Source of the DNA: Planctomycetota bacterium
Lineage (GTDB): Bacteria; Planctomycetota; Phycisphaerae; WQYP01
Assembly: GCA_021785155.1 (NCBI GenBank)
Contig: JAJYGE010000081.1
Location: 1-7,308 of the forward strand
DNA length: 7,308 bases
Direction: 5' to 3'
The position numbers and the translations under genes were made by a program. Under the pieces are notes generated by a model that was given only the letters and a program-made list of their open reading frames with translations, was not told the DNA's origin and did no database searches. This document shows positions 1 through 6,159 of this stretch, in pieces. The first letter of the stretch is position 1, and each line of letters opens with the position of its first letter.

Positions 1-17
1 GGCACAGCGACCCAATA

Positions 18-44
18 ATCCGTGATATCCGTGTAATCCGTGGT
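18..44. repeat. Three tandem 9-nt ATCCGTG repeats
   Basis: The heptamer ATCCGTG occurs at 18-24, 27-33 and 36-42, an exact 9-nt period with two variable bases after each copy (AT, TA, GT). From memory, similar 'ATCCGTGTAATCCGTGG' strings are dispersed between genes in several PVC and other environmental genomes. Whether this is a member of such a family needs a genome search. No function is assigned. Confidence 0.75.
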
Positions 45-253
45 GCAAGACGTTTTTCCGGGTCTCGTTTCAGCAGCGCAACAGACATAGGATGAACTTG
101 CCACTGGCGTTTTCATCAGGCCACCCCTGCGGTCTACTTACTGCACTGAAAAATCGCCAGACATTCGCAACAGCGATATAAAGTGGCCTTTTTTCATCCT
201 GCGCGGGTGAGGCTTGGCATCATGGGAGACTACTCTCTCAACACCGGCGACTG

Positions 254-270
254 CCGCGCAAAACGCGCGG
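254..270. repeat. GC-rich perfect hairpin
   Basis: CCGCGC (254-259) and GCGCGG (265-270) are perfect reverse complements around the 5-nt loop AAAAC. No T-run follows on either strand, so it does not look like a standard rho-independent terminator. It could be a small structural element or chance in GC-rich DNA. Confidence 0.5.
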
Positions 271-306
271 TGCAAGCACACGCGGCTAGAAGGGGATGGT
301 GATGGG

Positions 307-332
307 AAATTTGAGATTTCAAATTTCAGATT
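307..332. repeat. AT-rich 14-nt repeat pair with inverted arms
   Basis: AAATTTGAGATT (307-318) recurs as AAATTTCAGATT (321-332), 11 of 12 identical with a 14-nt period. The same stretch contains the inverted pair GAAATTT (306-312) and AAATTTC (321-327). It contrasts in composition with the GC-rich surroundings. Strings of this type (TTTGAGATTTCAAATTT) are, from memory, dispersed intergenic repeats in some planctomycetes. That family membership is inference. Confidence 0.6.
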
Positions 333-474
333 GTGCAGCGGGATGGCTGGTTCGGATTTATTGCCACGCCATCGCTCGCAAAATGTTGGCGGTACACTGG
401 CCAGCGCCCCCGCATTGGCCTTACAATCTTGGCCTTGGACTGGTTTGAATTTGATTTTATAACAGGAAATATAG

Positions 475-1812
475 ATGGCTGATATTAAACCCCTTGCCGC
501 GATCCGATATCCTCAGGCTCAACAGACAGATTTGATTTCCCCCCCCTATGATGTACTTTCCGCGACGGACAAACAGCATCTGCTGGCGCGGAATCAGCAC
601 AATGTGGTCGCCATTGATCTGCCTCATGTTCCACCAAAAAATGCCGGGCCGATTGAAGCGTATCAGCAGGCCGCCAAAACCATGGAAAGCTGGCTGGCGC
701 AGGGCGTTTTGCGGCGCGATCATGTGCCGGCACTGTATCCATATCAGCAAACGTACACCTATGACGGCAAGACCTATCAGCGGCGCGGACTGTTCTGCCG
801 GGTGCGGCTTGAAGAGTTCGGCCCACAGGGAACCATTCATCCGCATGAACAGACCTTCAGCGGTCCCAAAGAAGACCGCCTGATGTTGATGCGGGCCACG
901 CATGCTAATTTATCTCCGGTGTTCGGGCTGTATGATGATGCCGCAAATGCGGTAACCGGCAAGTTATTTGCGGGCGTTTCCACCGAGACCCCGGCGGCAC
1001 AGGCCCAATTACCCTCGCAGGATGGAAAATCATCCGTAACCTCCGAGCTATGGGCGGTCACGGATAATCAGGTCATTTCAGCGGTACAGGCACTGCTGCG
1101 CGAAAAGCATCTGTACATTGCCGACGGTCATCATCGCTATGGAACCTGTTTGAACTACCGTGCGGAGATTGCGGCCAAACACGGGGGCAAACTTCCCGCC
1201 GATCACGGGGCTAATTTCGCGCTGTTTGTGCTTATTGCCATGCAGGATCCGGGGCTGATTGTTATGCCGACGCATCGGGTGGCGGCTAATCTGAAGCGAT
1301 TTTCCATTGCGGCGTTCCTTGAGGCGGCGGCGGGAAAACTCAATCGCGTATCGGAGGATATTGCGGGTGACGCGATTGATGGTCTGGAAAAGCGCCTGCC
1401 GGAATTTGGCGAACATGCCATGGGCGTTTATGATCCCGGCACGGATCGGGTGGCGGTGGTGCGTCCGGTACACCATGATCCGCTGGGGAAAATCAGCGAT
1501 GATCCGTCGATGGCGGAAAAATCCGGACCATGGCGTCAGTTGGATGTGGCTATTTTGCAGCATCTGGTTTTTGATCGTGTGGTAACACCGACGTTTGTCC
1601 GGCAGCAGGCGATGCAATGGGCGTTTCCGCATGTCGCACATGAGGTACGGGAAATGTGCCAATCGGGTCAATATCAGGCGGGATTTTTGTTGCAGCCCAC
1701 ACCGTTGGAAGCGGTCCGGCAACTCTGCAACGCCAATGAACTCATGCCCCAGAAGAGTACGTTTTTTTATCCAAAGCTGGCCACGGGCATGATCATTAAT
1801 TCGCTGCTGTGA
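475..1812 (+). CDS. DUF1015 family protein (COG4198-like)
   Basis: This is a complete 445-residue protein, the usual length for the DUF1015 family, whose biochemical role is not firmly established. Family landmarks are in order: PPYDV near residue 23, HPHEQT near 122 followed by PKEDRL and RATHANLSPVFGLYD, the hallmark IADGHHRY at 215-222, DPGLIVMPTHR near 258-268, and the C-terminal MPQKSTFFYPKLATG at 424-438. No signal peptide or membrane segment is seen, so it should be cytoplasmic. The ATG is supported by AGGAA at 464-468, six bases upstream. In other bacteria, as I recall, the family often sits beside the serine-biosynthesis genes serA and serC, but no such gene is visible here. The ADGHHR motif resembles the nucleotide-binding GxxR motif of ParB/sulfiredoxin-fold free-serine kinases, so a small-molecule kinase role is possible but is inference. 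The stop lies 13 bp before the MITE-like insertion. Confidence 0.93.
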   Translation: MADIKPLAAIRYPQAQQTDLISPPYDVLSATDKQHLLARNQHNVVAIDLPHVPPKNAGPIEAYQQAAKTMESWLAQGVLRRDHVPALYPYQQTYTYDGKTYQRRGLFCRVRLEEFGPQGTIHPHEQTFSGPKEDRLMLMRATHANLSPVFGLYDDAANAVTGKLFAGVSTETPAAQAQLPSQDGKSSVTSELWAVTDNQVISAVQALLREKHLYIADGHHRYGTCLNYRAEIAAKHGGKLPADHGANFALFVLIAMQDPGLIVMPTHRVAANLKRFSIAAFLEAAAGKLNRVSEDIAGDAIDGLEKRLPEFGEHAMGVYDPGTDRVAVVRPVHHDPLGKISDDPSMAEKSGPWRQLDVAILQHLVFDRVVTPTFVRQQAMQWAFPHVAHEVREMCQSGQYQAGFLLQPTPLEAVRQLCNANELMPQKSTFFYPKLATGMIINSLL

Positions 1813-1815
1813 CAT

Positions 1816-1825
1816 GGTTTGACGG
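1816..1825. repeat. Left copy of 10-bp direct repeat (target-site duplication)
   Basis: GGTTTGACGG directly abuts the left terminal inverted repeat of the MITE-like element and is identical to the copy at 2012-2021. Perfect 10-bp repeats placed exactly at both outer ends of a terminal inverted repeat pair are best explained as a target-site duplication made on insertion. Confidence 0.7.
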
Positions 1826-2011
1826 GGTAGGCCCGTTTTTGTCGGGACTCGTAAAACGCAACGCCAGCAGCACCATCCACGGCGTGCCGGGACGGTGGCT
1901 CGTGCGGCAATACGAAAAGACTTTGGCCGCGCGAACCTTGCCCGGTAATAGAACGTTCAGCACCGTAATGCGTGGTGGTACGGAAAGATTCCCGATAAAA
2001 ACGGACACACC
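1826..2011. mobile_element. MITE-like non-autonomous insertion (186 bp)
   Basis: The left end (1826-1850, beginning GGTAGGCCCGTTTTTGTCGG) and the reverse complement of the right end (1987-2011, beginning GGTGTGTCCGTTTTTATCGG) match at 20 of 25 positions. The core 1833-1847 / 1990-2004 matches at 14 of 15. Both ends are directly flanked by GGTTTGACGG. The element is too small to encode a transposase and no credible ORF is inside: the overlapping frames (1809-2018 plus; 1767-2210 minus) have no recognisable domain. It would need a transposase in trans. A 10-bp duplication is compatible with several DDE transposase families, so no family is assigned. Internal stems are possible at 1871-1878/1890-1897, 1900-1908/1926-1934 and 1963-1967/1979-1983. 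An alternative reading is a structured RNA or a dispersed palindromic repeat. The element itself is seen directly; mobility is inferred. Confidence 0.65.
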
Positions 2012-2021
2012 GGTTTGACGG
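2012..2021. repeat. Right copy of 10-bp direct repeat (target-site duplication)
   Basis: GGTTTGACGG directly abuts the right terminal inverted repeat and is identical to 1816-1825. It contains TTGACG, a near-consensus -35 hexamer, upstream of the VWA gene. It also contains the TTG (2015) that would be the most upstream possible start of that gene, which is a reason to doubt that start. Confidence 0.7.
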
Positions 2022-2067
2022 CCATTGCGGATGTGGGCTGTACCGGCGATACTCCAGAGAGTATGTT

Positions 2068-2072
2068 GAAGG
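2068..2072 (+). promoter_or_regulatory. Shine-Dalgarno that sets the VWA gene start at 2078
   Basis: GAAGG ends five bases before the ATG at 2078, a good spacing. The upstream alternatives are weaker: ATG 2063 has only AGAGAG two bases away, and TTG 2015 lies inside the direct repeat of the insertion and would add 21 residues with no membrane or domain character. Confidence 0.6.
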
Positions 2073-2077
2073 CTTAT

Positions 2078-4531
2078 ATGACATTAACCACCGCCACGAT
2101 TGAATTTCATTTTCTGGGCCAGCAGGGCTTTGCGTGGTGGGCAGTGGTGGCACTGGCGGCGGGTGTGTCGCTGGGGGTATATGGTTGGTTGCAAATTCGA
2201 TCTTCCGCATCCCAGCCGGGGGCGCAACGTGAGCCCATGCCGTGGACGGCTCTCATTGCCGCGGCTGCCGCCATCATCTACGGCCTGATGGTATTGATTT
2301 TTCCAAACGCTCGGGAGATCTACATCGCGGTGTTATTCACCCTGGCGATTTCCGGCCTGGCGGTATGGCTATTTTATAAACGCGTGTATCAGGTATTGGG
2401 AAAGAAAAGATTGTTATCCCTCTTCAGCCTGCGCCTGGCGGCCATGACGTTTATTCTGCTGCTGATGTTTCAACCGGTGCTGGGATGGATCACGATTCCG
2501 CATCATTTGCCCGGTCTGGGAATCATGATTGATGCGTCTGGTTCCATGAGCGTCAATGACCAACCCAACGAACCGAGCCGCTATCTATTAAGTATTCAGG
2601 CGGCGCACATGCTGATCCATGACCTCAAGAGCCGATTTGCCATCACATGCTTTGCCTATGATGGCATTCATAATGCGCCCCTGACCGGCCCGGATCAATG
2701 GACCTCTATTGCGCCGGATGGCAAGCAGGACGATCTGCCAACGGCCATTAAAATCGCGGCGGATTCCGGCTTGCATCGGCTGGCGCTTTTCAGTGACGGA
2801 ATTCAGAATGGACCGACAAAATTAAGTACATTGGCGCACCTTCCGATTCGGGTTTATACCGTGCGTGTGGGGTCCACTTCCACCCATGCCCGAGGCGTGC
2901 CTCAAATTGACATTATCCGTATCAACGGTCCGCAAACCGCTCCGGTTGACACCGAAGTATCCCTGACCGCCCTGGTGCGTTCTTCCGCTTTTAATGATCG
3001 CACAATTCATGTGTATCTGATGCAGGGCAAGAAACAACTGGCCGAACATCGGCTGGTGCTGCATTCGGGCCCTGTGCCGCAGACTGTAAAATTTAAATTC
3101 ACACCGCAAGCCGTCGGTCGGCTGGTATTAACCGCCCGCATTCCCGTTGATCCCGCCGAGCGCACCACTGCGGGCAATAAGCAACAGTTTCCCATGCTGA
3201 TAACCAATCCCAAAATTGCGGTGCTGTATCTGGAAGGGCGAATCCGCCCGGAAGTCGGACCTCTGGAACAGGATTTATCCACGGATCCAAATGTGAATCT
3301 CGTAAGCCTGATTCAGACGCGACCCGGATATTTTATGGTGCGCGGAGCCAATAAACACCTTACCGCCCTGCCCGATACGCTCAAGCAGTGGCAACAATTT
3401 AAAGTCATTATTTTAGGCGATGTGCGTTCCAGCTTTTTGACCCGCCGCCAGCAGGATCAGTTGAAAGAGGTCATCCGCGACGGGGCGGGATTTCTGATGA
3501 TTGGCGGCCAGGAAAACTTTGCCGCCGGCGATTGGGGTGAATCCGACCTGGCCTCCGCTTTTCCGATCCAGCTTCAACCGGTGCAGCCGGCGCAGCTGGA
3601 TACCCCGTTTATTCCTCAGCTCACAGCGTTCGGAGCGCTAAGCCCGATTTTTCAGGGCATTACCACTTGGTTTGGAGCACCGAGCGGTGCTCCGGCCAAG
3701 AATCACCTCCCGAACCTGGCGGGGTGTGTCGCTTTCGCCGGGGCCAAATCCGGTGCGACGGTTCTGCTGACGGATCCGGAATCACAGATCAACGGCAATC
3801 CCGCAATTGTTCTGGCCGTGCAGCATTACGGCAAAGGCCGATCGGGCGCATTTGCGGCGGATACGACGTACCGCTGGCAGTTGGCGCTGCGAACCATGGG
3901 CTTGCATTCGCCTTATCATCGCTTCTGGGGACAACTTATTCGTTGGCTGGCGGGTGAAAGCAAAATTAAAACCGCCAAGGGATCCTCGGTTACGGCGATG
4001 ATCCGGCGGGAACGCTATGATACCGGCCGTACCGTACACCTGCGGGTGGAAGTGACGGATGCCCGTGGACAGTTGACGCGCTACGCCCGGGTGTACGCCG
4101 CCATGACCGGTCCGAATGGCAAAACCCGGCAGGTAGATCTCCACGCCCGATATAACAATGTTGGCATGTACACGGGCAACTTCATGCCACCGGTGGCAGG
4201 TCATTATCACGTTGTTTTTACCGCCCTGCGCCATCACAAAACATTAGGCACGGACAGCACGGATTTTTACGTTATTGCCCCTGTCGGCGAAATGGACAAA
4301 CTTGCCGCCGAACCGCGGACGCTCCAGCGTATCGCTTCCATTACCCGCGGCTCGTATAGTGAATTAAGCGGTATCAGCGCGCTGGCCCGTCGGCTCCAAG
4401 CTTCTGTATCCGCAAATCATCAGGTTCAGCAATCCACATTTCCGCTTTATAACAACAAGCTGTTCTTCCTGTTATTTGTGGCTTCACTGACCGCCGAATG
4501 GCTTCTCCGGCGCAAGTGGCAGTTACAGTAA
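2078..4531 (+). CDS. Membrane protein with VWA and inactive glutamine-amidotransferase-like domains
   Basis: This is an 817-residue protein from the chosen ATG. Four hydrophobic N-terminal segments lie near 18-40, 57-75, 81-100 and 118-137. A VWA domain follows (about 145-265) with a complete metal-ion-dependent adhesion site: D152-A-S154-G-S156, T222 in DLPTAI and D240 in LFSDG. Next come an Ig-like stretch (about 285-360) and a class I GATase-like region (about 378-625) with KVIILGDV, GAGFLMIGGQENF and HRFWGQLIRWLAG. A second beta-rich region (about 640-735) and a C-terminal helix (about 794-811, ending LLRRKWQLQ) complete it. The GATase-like part has no nucleophile cysteine; the only cysteines are at 191 and 550, so it is unlikely to be enzymatic. 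The architecture suits an envelope-anchored protein with a large extracytoplasmic portion. Relatives usually sit near MoxR ATPase, DUF58 and BatA-type genes, none of which is visible here. Exact role unknown. Confidence 0.88.
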   Translation: MTLTTATIEFHFLGQQGFAWWAVVALAAGVSLGVYGWLQIRSSASQPGAQREPMPWTALIAAAAAIIYGLMVLIFPNAREIYIAVLFTLAISGLAVWLFYKRVYQVLGKKRLLSLFSLRLAAMTFILLLMFQPVLGWITIPHHLPGLGIMIDASGSMSVNDQPNEPSRYLLSIQAAHMLIHDLKSRFAITCFAYDGIHNAPLTGPDQWTSIAPDGKQDDLPTAIKIAADSGLHRLALFSDGIQNGPTKLSTLAHLPIRVYTVRVGSTSTHARGVPQIDIIRINGPQTAPVDTEVSLTALVRSSAFNDRTIHVYLMQGKKQLAEHRLVLHSGPVPQTVKFKFTPQAVGRLVLTARIPVDPAERTTAGNKQQFPMLITNPKIAVLYLEGRIRPEVGPLEQDLSTDPNVNLVSLIQTRPGYFMVRGANKHLTALPDTLKQWQQFKVIILGDVRSSFLTRRQQDQLKEVIRDGAGFLMIGGQENFAAGDWGESDLASAFPIQLQPVQPAQLDTPFIPQLTAFGALSPIFQGITTWFGAPSGAPAKNHLPNLAGCVAFAGAKSGATVLLTDPESQINGNPAIVLAVQHYGKGRSGAFAADTTYRWQLALRTMGLHSPYHRFWGQLIRWLAGESKIKTAKGSSVTAMIRRERYDTGRTVHLRVEVTDARGQLTRYARVYAAMTGPNGKTRQVDLHARYNNVGMYTGNFMPPVAGHYHVVFTALRHHKTLGTDSTDFYVIAPVGEMDKLAAEPRTLQRIASITRGSYSELSGISALARRLQASVSANHQVQQSTFPLYNNKLFFLLFVASLTAEWLLRRKWQLQ
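3674..3693. repeat. Intragenic 8-bp hairpin in the VWA gene
   Basis: GGAGCACC (3674-3681) and GGTGCTCC (3686-3693) are perfect reverse complements with the 4-nt loop GAGC. The site encodes the small repeat GAPSGAPA (residues 533-540) in the GATase-like region. No T-run follows. It is probably a by-product of that peptide repeat. Confidence 0.5.
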
Positions 4532-4699
4532 TTGCCGCCGGTTGCTTAATGTTCCCGCCATCAGTACCATAATTCTTGAGCTGCGGGAGGGGCGGCGGGT
4601 TCCAGGACATTCTTTCCGGCGGGGTTGGATGGCAGACCTAACGCGCGTGGCGTTGCGTCTGGTGCATGAAAGATTTTATCTGACAGGAGTCATAACACC

Positions 4700-6121
4700 A
4701 TGGCAAATCGCACGGGGCCTTCAGTTGATTACACGTTTACCATGCGTTTGAGTTATCCCAACGGCATCGGAATGTTCGCCCGCATTACGCGGATCATCGG
4801 TGAATATGCCGCGGATCTTGGAGCGGTGGACATTGTTTCCAGTGATTCCAAAAACATGACGCGCGATATAACCGTCCGAGCGCGGGATCAGGAACATATC
4901 CAGGAGATTGTCGATGCGGTACGCCGCATTAAAAAAGTCAAAGTTGTTCAGGTATCGGATCGCGTATTTCTGCTGCATCTGGGCGGAAAAATCGGCATTC
5001 AGAATAAAGTTGCCATTACCACGCGCGATACGCTTTCGATGGCTTATACCCCGGGCGTGGCGCGCGTTTCCATGGCCATCGCCGAGGATCATGCCAAAGC
5101 CTGGCAGTTGACCATAAAAGGCAATTCCGTGGCTGTGGTCAGTGACGGCACCGCCGTATTGGGACTCGGCGACATTGGACCGGAAGGTGCCATGCCGGTT
5201 ATGGAGGGCAAGGCCATGCTGTTCAAGGAGTTCGGCAATATTGATGCGTGGCCCTTGTGTCTGAACACCAGGGATACGGATGAGATCGTGCGCATTGTCA
5301 GCGCTGTGGCGGTGGGTTTTGGCGGCATTAATCTTGAAGATATCTCGGCACCACGCTGCTTTGAAATTGAAAGGCGACTGAAGGAGTGCCTGGATATTCC
5401 GGTATTTCATGACGATCAGCATGGAACGGCCGTCGTGGTGCTGGCGGCCCTGATTAACGCGCTGCGGCTTACGGGTCAGAAACTCGCGGAACTTAAAATT
5501 GTCATCGCCGGTGCCGGCGCGGCCGGCACCGCCATCGCCAAAATCCTCCTTAATGCCGGAGGCTCCGACATTCTCGTCTGTGACCGGCATGGAATTATTC
5601 ACGAAGATCGCGCCGGCGGACTGGAGCATAACAAACTCTGGCTGGCGCAACATACGAATCCAAATAAAGTCCGGGGGTCGCTTGAAAACGCCTTAAAACA
5701 CGCCAATGTTCTCATTGGCGTGTCCGGCCCGGGATTGCTGGATGGCAAAACGTTGAGAAAAATGGCGAAGCATCCCTTTGTTTTCGCGCTGGCCAATCCA
5801 ACGCCTGAAATCATGCCCGAAGAAGCGAGCCGCAAGGCATTTATCATGGCCACAGGACGCAGCGATTATCCCAATCAGATTAACAACGTTCTGGCATTTC
5901 CGGGTATTTTTCGCGGAGCACTTAACGTGCGGGCCAGAGAAATTAACGAGGACATGAAACTCGCCGCCGCCCATGCAATCGCCGGTTGTATTTCACCCAA
6001 GGAACTCAATGCCGAATACATTGTACCCAGCGTATTTAACCGGGAAGTAAGCCATCGAGTAGCCGCCGCCGTTCAAAAAGCCGCCATCAGGACCGGTGCC
6101 GCACGGCGCGTAAAATCGTGA
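4700..6121 (+). CDS. NAD(P)-dependent malic enzyme with N-terminal ACT domain
   Basis: A complete 473-residue enzyme, predicted to oxidatively decarboxylate L-malate to pyruvate with NAD+ or NADP+ and a divalent metal, linking the TCA cycle to pyruvate in the cytoplasm. Residues about 11-85 form an ACT-type domain (YTFTMRLSYPNGIGMFARIT onward), suggesting allosteric control by a small ligand. The catalytic part has Y116 in AYTPGVA, K171 in VMEGKAMLFK, the acidic pair of NLED (213-214), FHDDQHGT (237-243), a Rossmann loop GAGAAG (271-276), ANPTPEI (365-371) and NNVLAFPGIFRGAL (395-408). Length fits short-form bacterial malic enzymes plus an ACT domain. The ATG has AGGAG at 4685-4689, ten bases upstream. 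The gene ends in two consecutive in-frame TGA codons (6119-6124). It lies 168 bp after the VWA gene, so co-transcription is possible but not shown. Cofactor preference cannot be decided from sequence reading alone. Confidence 0.96.
   Translation: MANRTGPSVDYTFTMRLSYPNGIGMFARITRIIGEYAADLGAVDIVSSDSKNMTRDITVRARDQEHIQEIVDAVRRIKKVKVVQVSDRVFLLHLGGKIGIQNKVAITTRDTLSMAYTPGVARVSMAIAEDHAKAWQLTIKGNSVAVVSDGTAVLGLGDIGPEGAMPVMEGKAMLFKEFGNIDAWPLCLNTRDTDEIVRIVSAVAVGFGGINLEDISAPRCFEIERRLKECLDIPVFHDDQHGTAVVVLAALINALRLTGQKLAELKIVIAGAGAAGTAIAKILLNAGGSDILVCDRHGIIHEDRAGGLEHNKLWLAQHTNPNKVRGSLENALKHANVLIGVSGPGLLDGKTLRKMAKHPFVFALANPTPEIMPEEASRKAFIMATGRSDYPNQINNVLAFPGIFRGALNVRAREINEDMKLAAAHAIAGCISPKELNAEYIVPSVFNREVSHRVAAAVQKAAIRTGAARRVKS
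5698..5723. repeat. Perfect 11-bp inverted repeat inside the malic enzyme gene
   Basis: ACACGCCAATG (5698-5708) and CATTGGCGTGT (5713-5723) are perfect reverse complements around the 4-nt loop TTCT. The site encodes KHANVLIGVSG. On the minus strand the stem is followed by TTTTAA, giving a terminator-like arrangement for antisense transcripts. The structure is directly visible; a function is speculation. Confidence 0.7.
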
Positions 6122-6133
6122 TGACAAAACTTC

Positions 6134-6158
6134 CTTCCCGCCGCCCTCCGGCGGGAAG
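6134..6158. terminator. Hairpin terminator between convergent genes
   Basis: CTTCCCGCCG (6134-6143) pairs perfectly with CGGCGGGAAG (6149-6158) around the 5-nt loop CCCTC. It sits 13 bp after the malic enzyme stop and one base beyond the stop codon of the convergent GH51 gene. On the minus strand it is followed after a few bases by TTTT. On the plus strand the following bases (TTCAAGGGGTTT) give only a weak T tract. Its position between two convergent stops argues for a shared bidirectional terminator. Confidence 0.72.
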
Positions 6159-6159
6159 T

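Larger units (their letters stand above)
1..474. other. Intergenic region without a convincing gene
   Basis: No reading frame here has a recognisable product. The longest (214-462, plus strand, 82 codons) runs through the GC-rich hairpin and the AT-rich repeat pair described separately, and its translation has no recognisable domain. No tRNA or rRNA signature was seen. The segment ends with a good Shine-Dalgarno sequence (AGGAA, 464-468) for the DUF1015 gene. The upstream gene must lie outside the window. The clustering of three different short repeats suggests a non-coding spacer or a place where small repeats have accumulated. Confidence 0.7.

Noticed and set aside
102..118. GGCGTTTTCATCAGG resembles the inner part of the MITE-like terminal repeat
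   Set aside because: Only about 11 of 14 bases match and the similarity does not extend, so it is not evidence of a second copy.
214..462. 82-codon plus-strand ORF upstream of the DUF1015 gene
   Set aside because: It runs through a GC-rich hairpin and the AT-rich repeat pair, has no recognisable domain, no good ribosome binding site, and ends just before the Shine-Dalgarno of the real gene.
435..463. Apparent sigma-70 promoter TTGGAC - 17 bp - TATAAC before the DUF1015 gene
   Set aside because: The hexamers fit, but transcription would start near 470, downstream of the Shine-Dalgarno at 464-468, giving a nearly leaderless message. The two signals are incompatible, so I did not list it.
1809..2018. 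69-codon plus-strand ORF between DUF1015 and the VWA gene (and the 147-codon minus-strand ORF 1767-2210)
   Set aside because: Both are almost entirely made of the MITE-like element and its flanks. Neither shows a domain or ribosome binding site, and the minus frame overlaps two real genes.
1816..2021. Integron attC site
   Set aside because: The flanking GGTTTGACGG does not fit the GTTRRRY core and the flanking copies are direct, not inverted. No integrase or cassette genes are present.
4653..4679. Possible promoter TTGCGT ... TTTTAT before the malic enzyme gene
   Set aside because: Spacing is 15 bp and both hexamers are weak; chance matches of this quality are common.
4532..4699. Possible small gene or terminator in the gap between the VWA and malic enzyme genes
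   Set aside because: The only frame (from 4542) overlaps the malic enzyme start and has no domain. The best inverted pair (CCCGCC 4554-4559 with GGCGGG 4594-4599) has a 34-nt loop and no T tract.
5509..5531. GC-rich inverted repeat GGTGCCGGC ... GCCGGCACC in the malic enzyme gene
   Set aside because: It coincides with the glycine/alanine-rich Rossmann loop GAGAAG, where GGC/GCC codon choice alone produces such palindromes.
4721..5653. 310-codon minus-strand ORF opposite the malic enzyme
   Set aside because: It is a shadow of the strongly conserved malic enzyme frame and has no recognisable domain.
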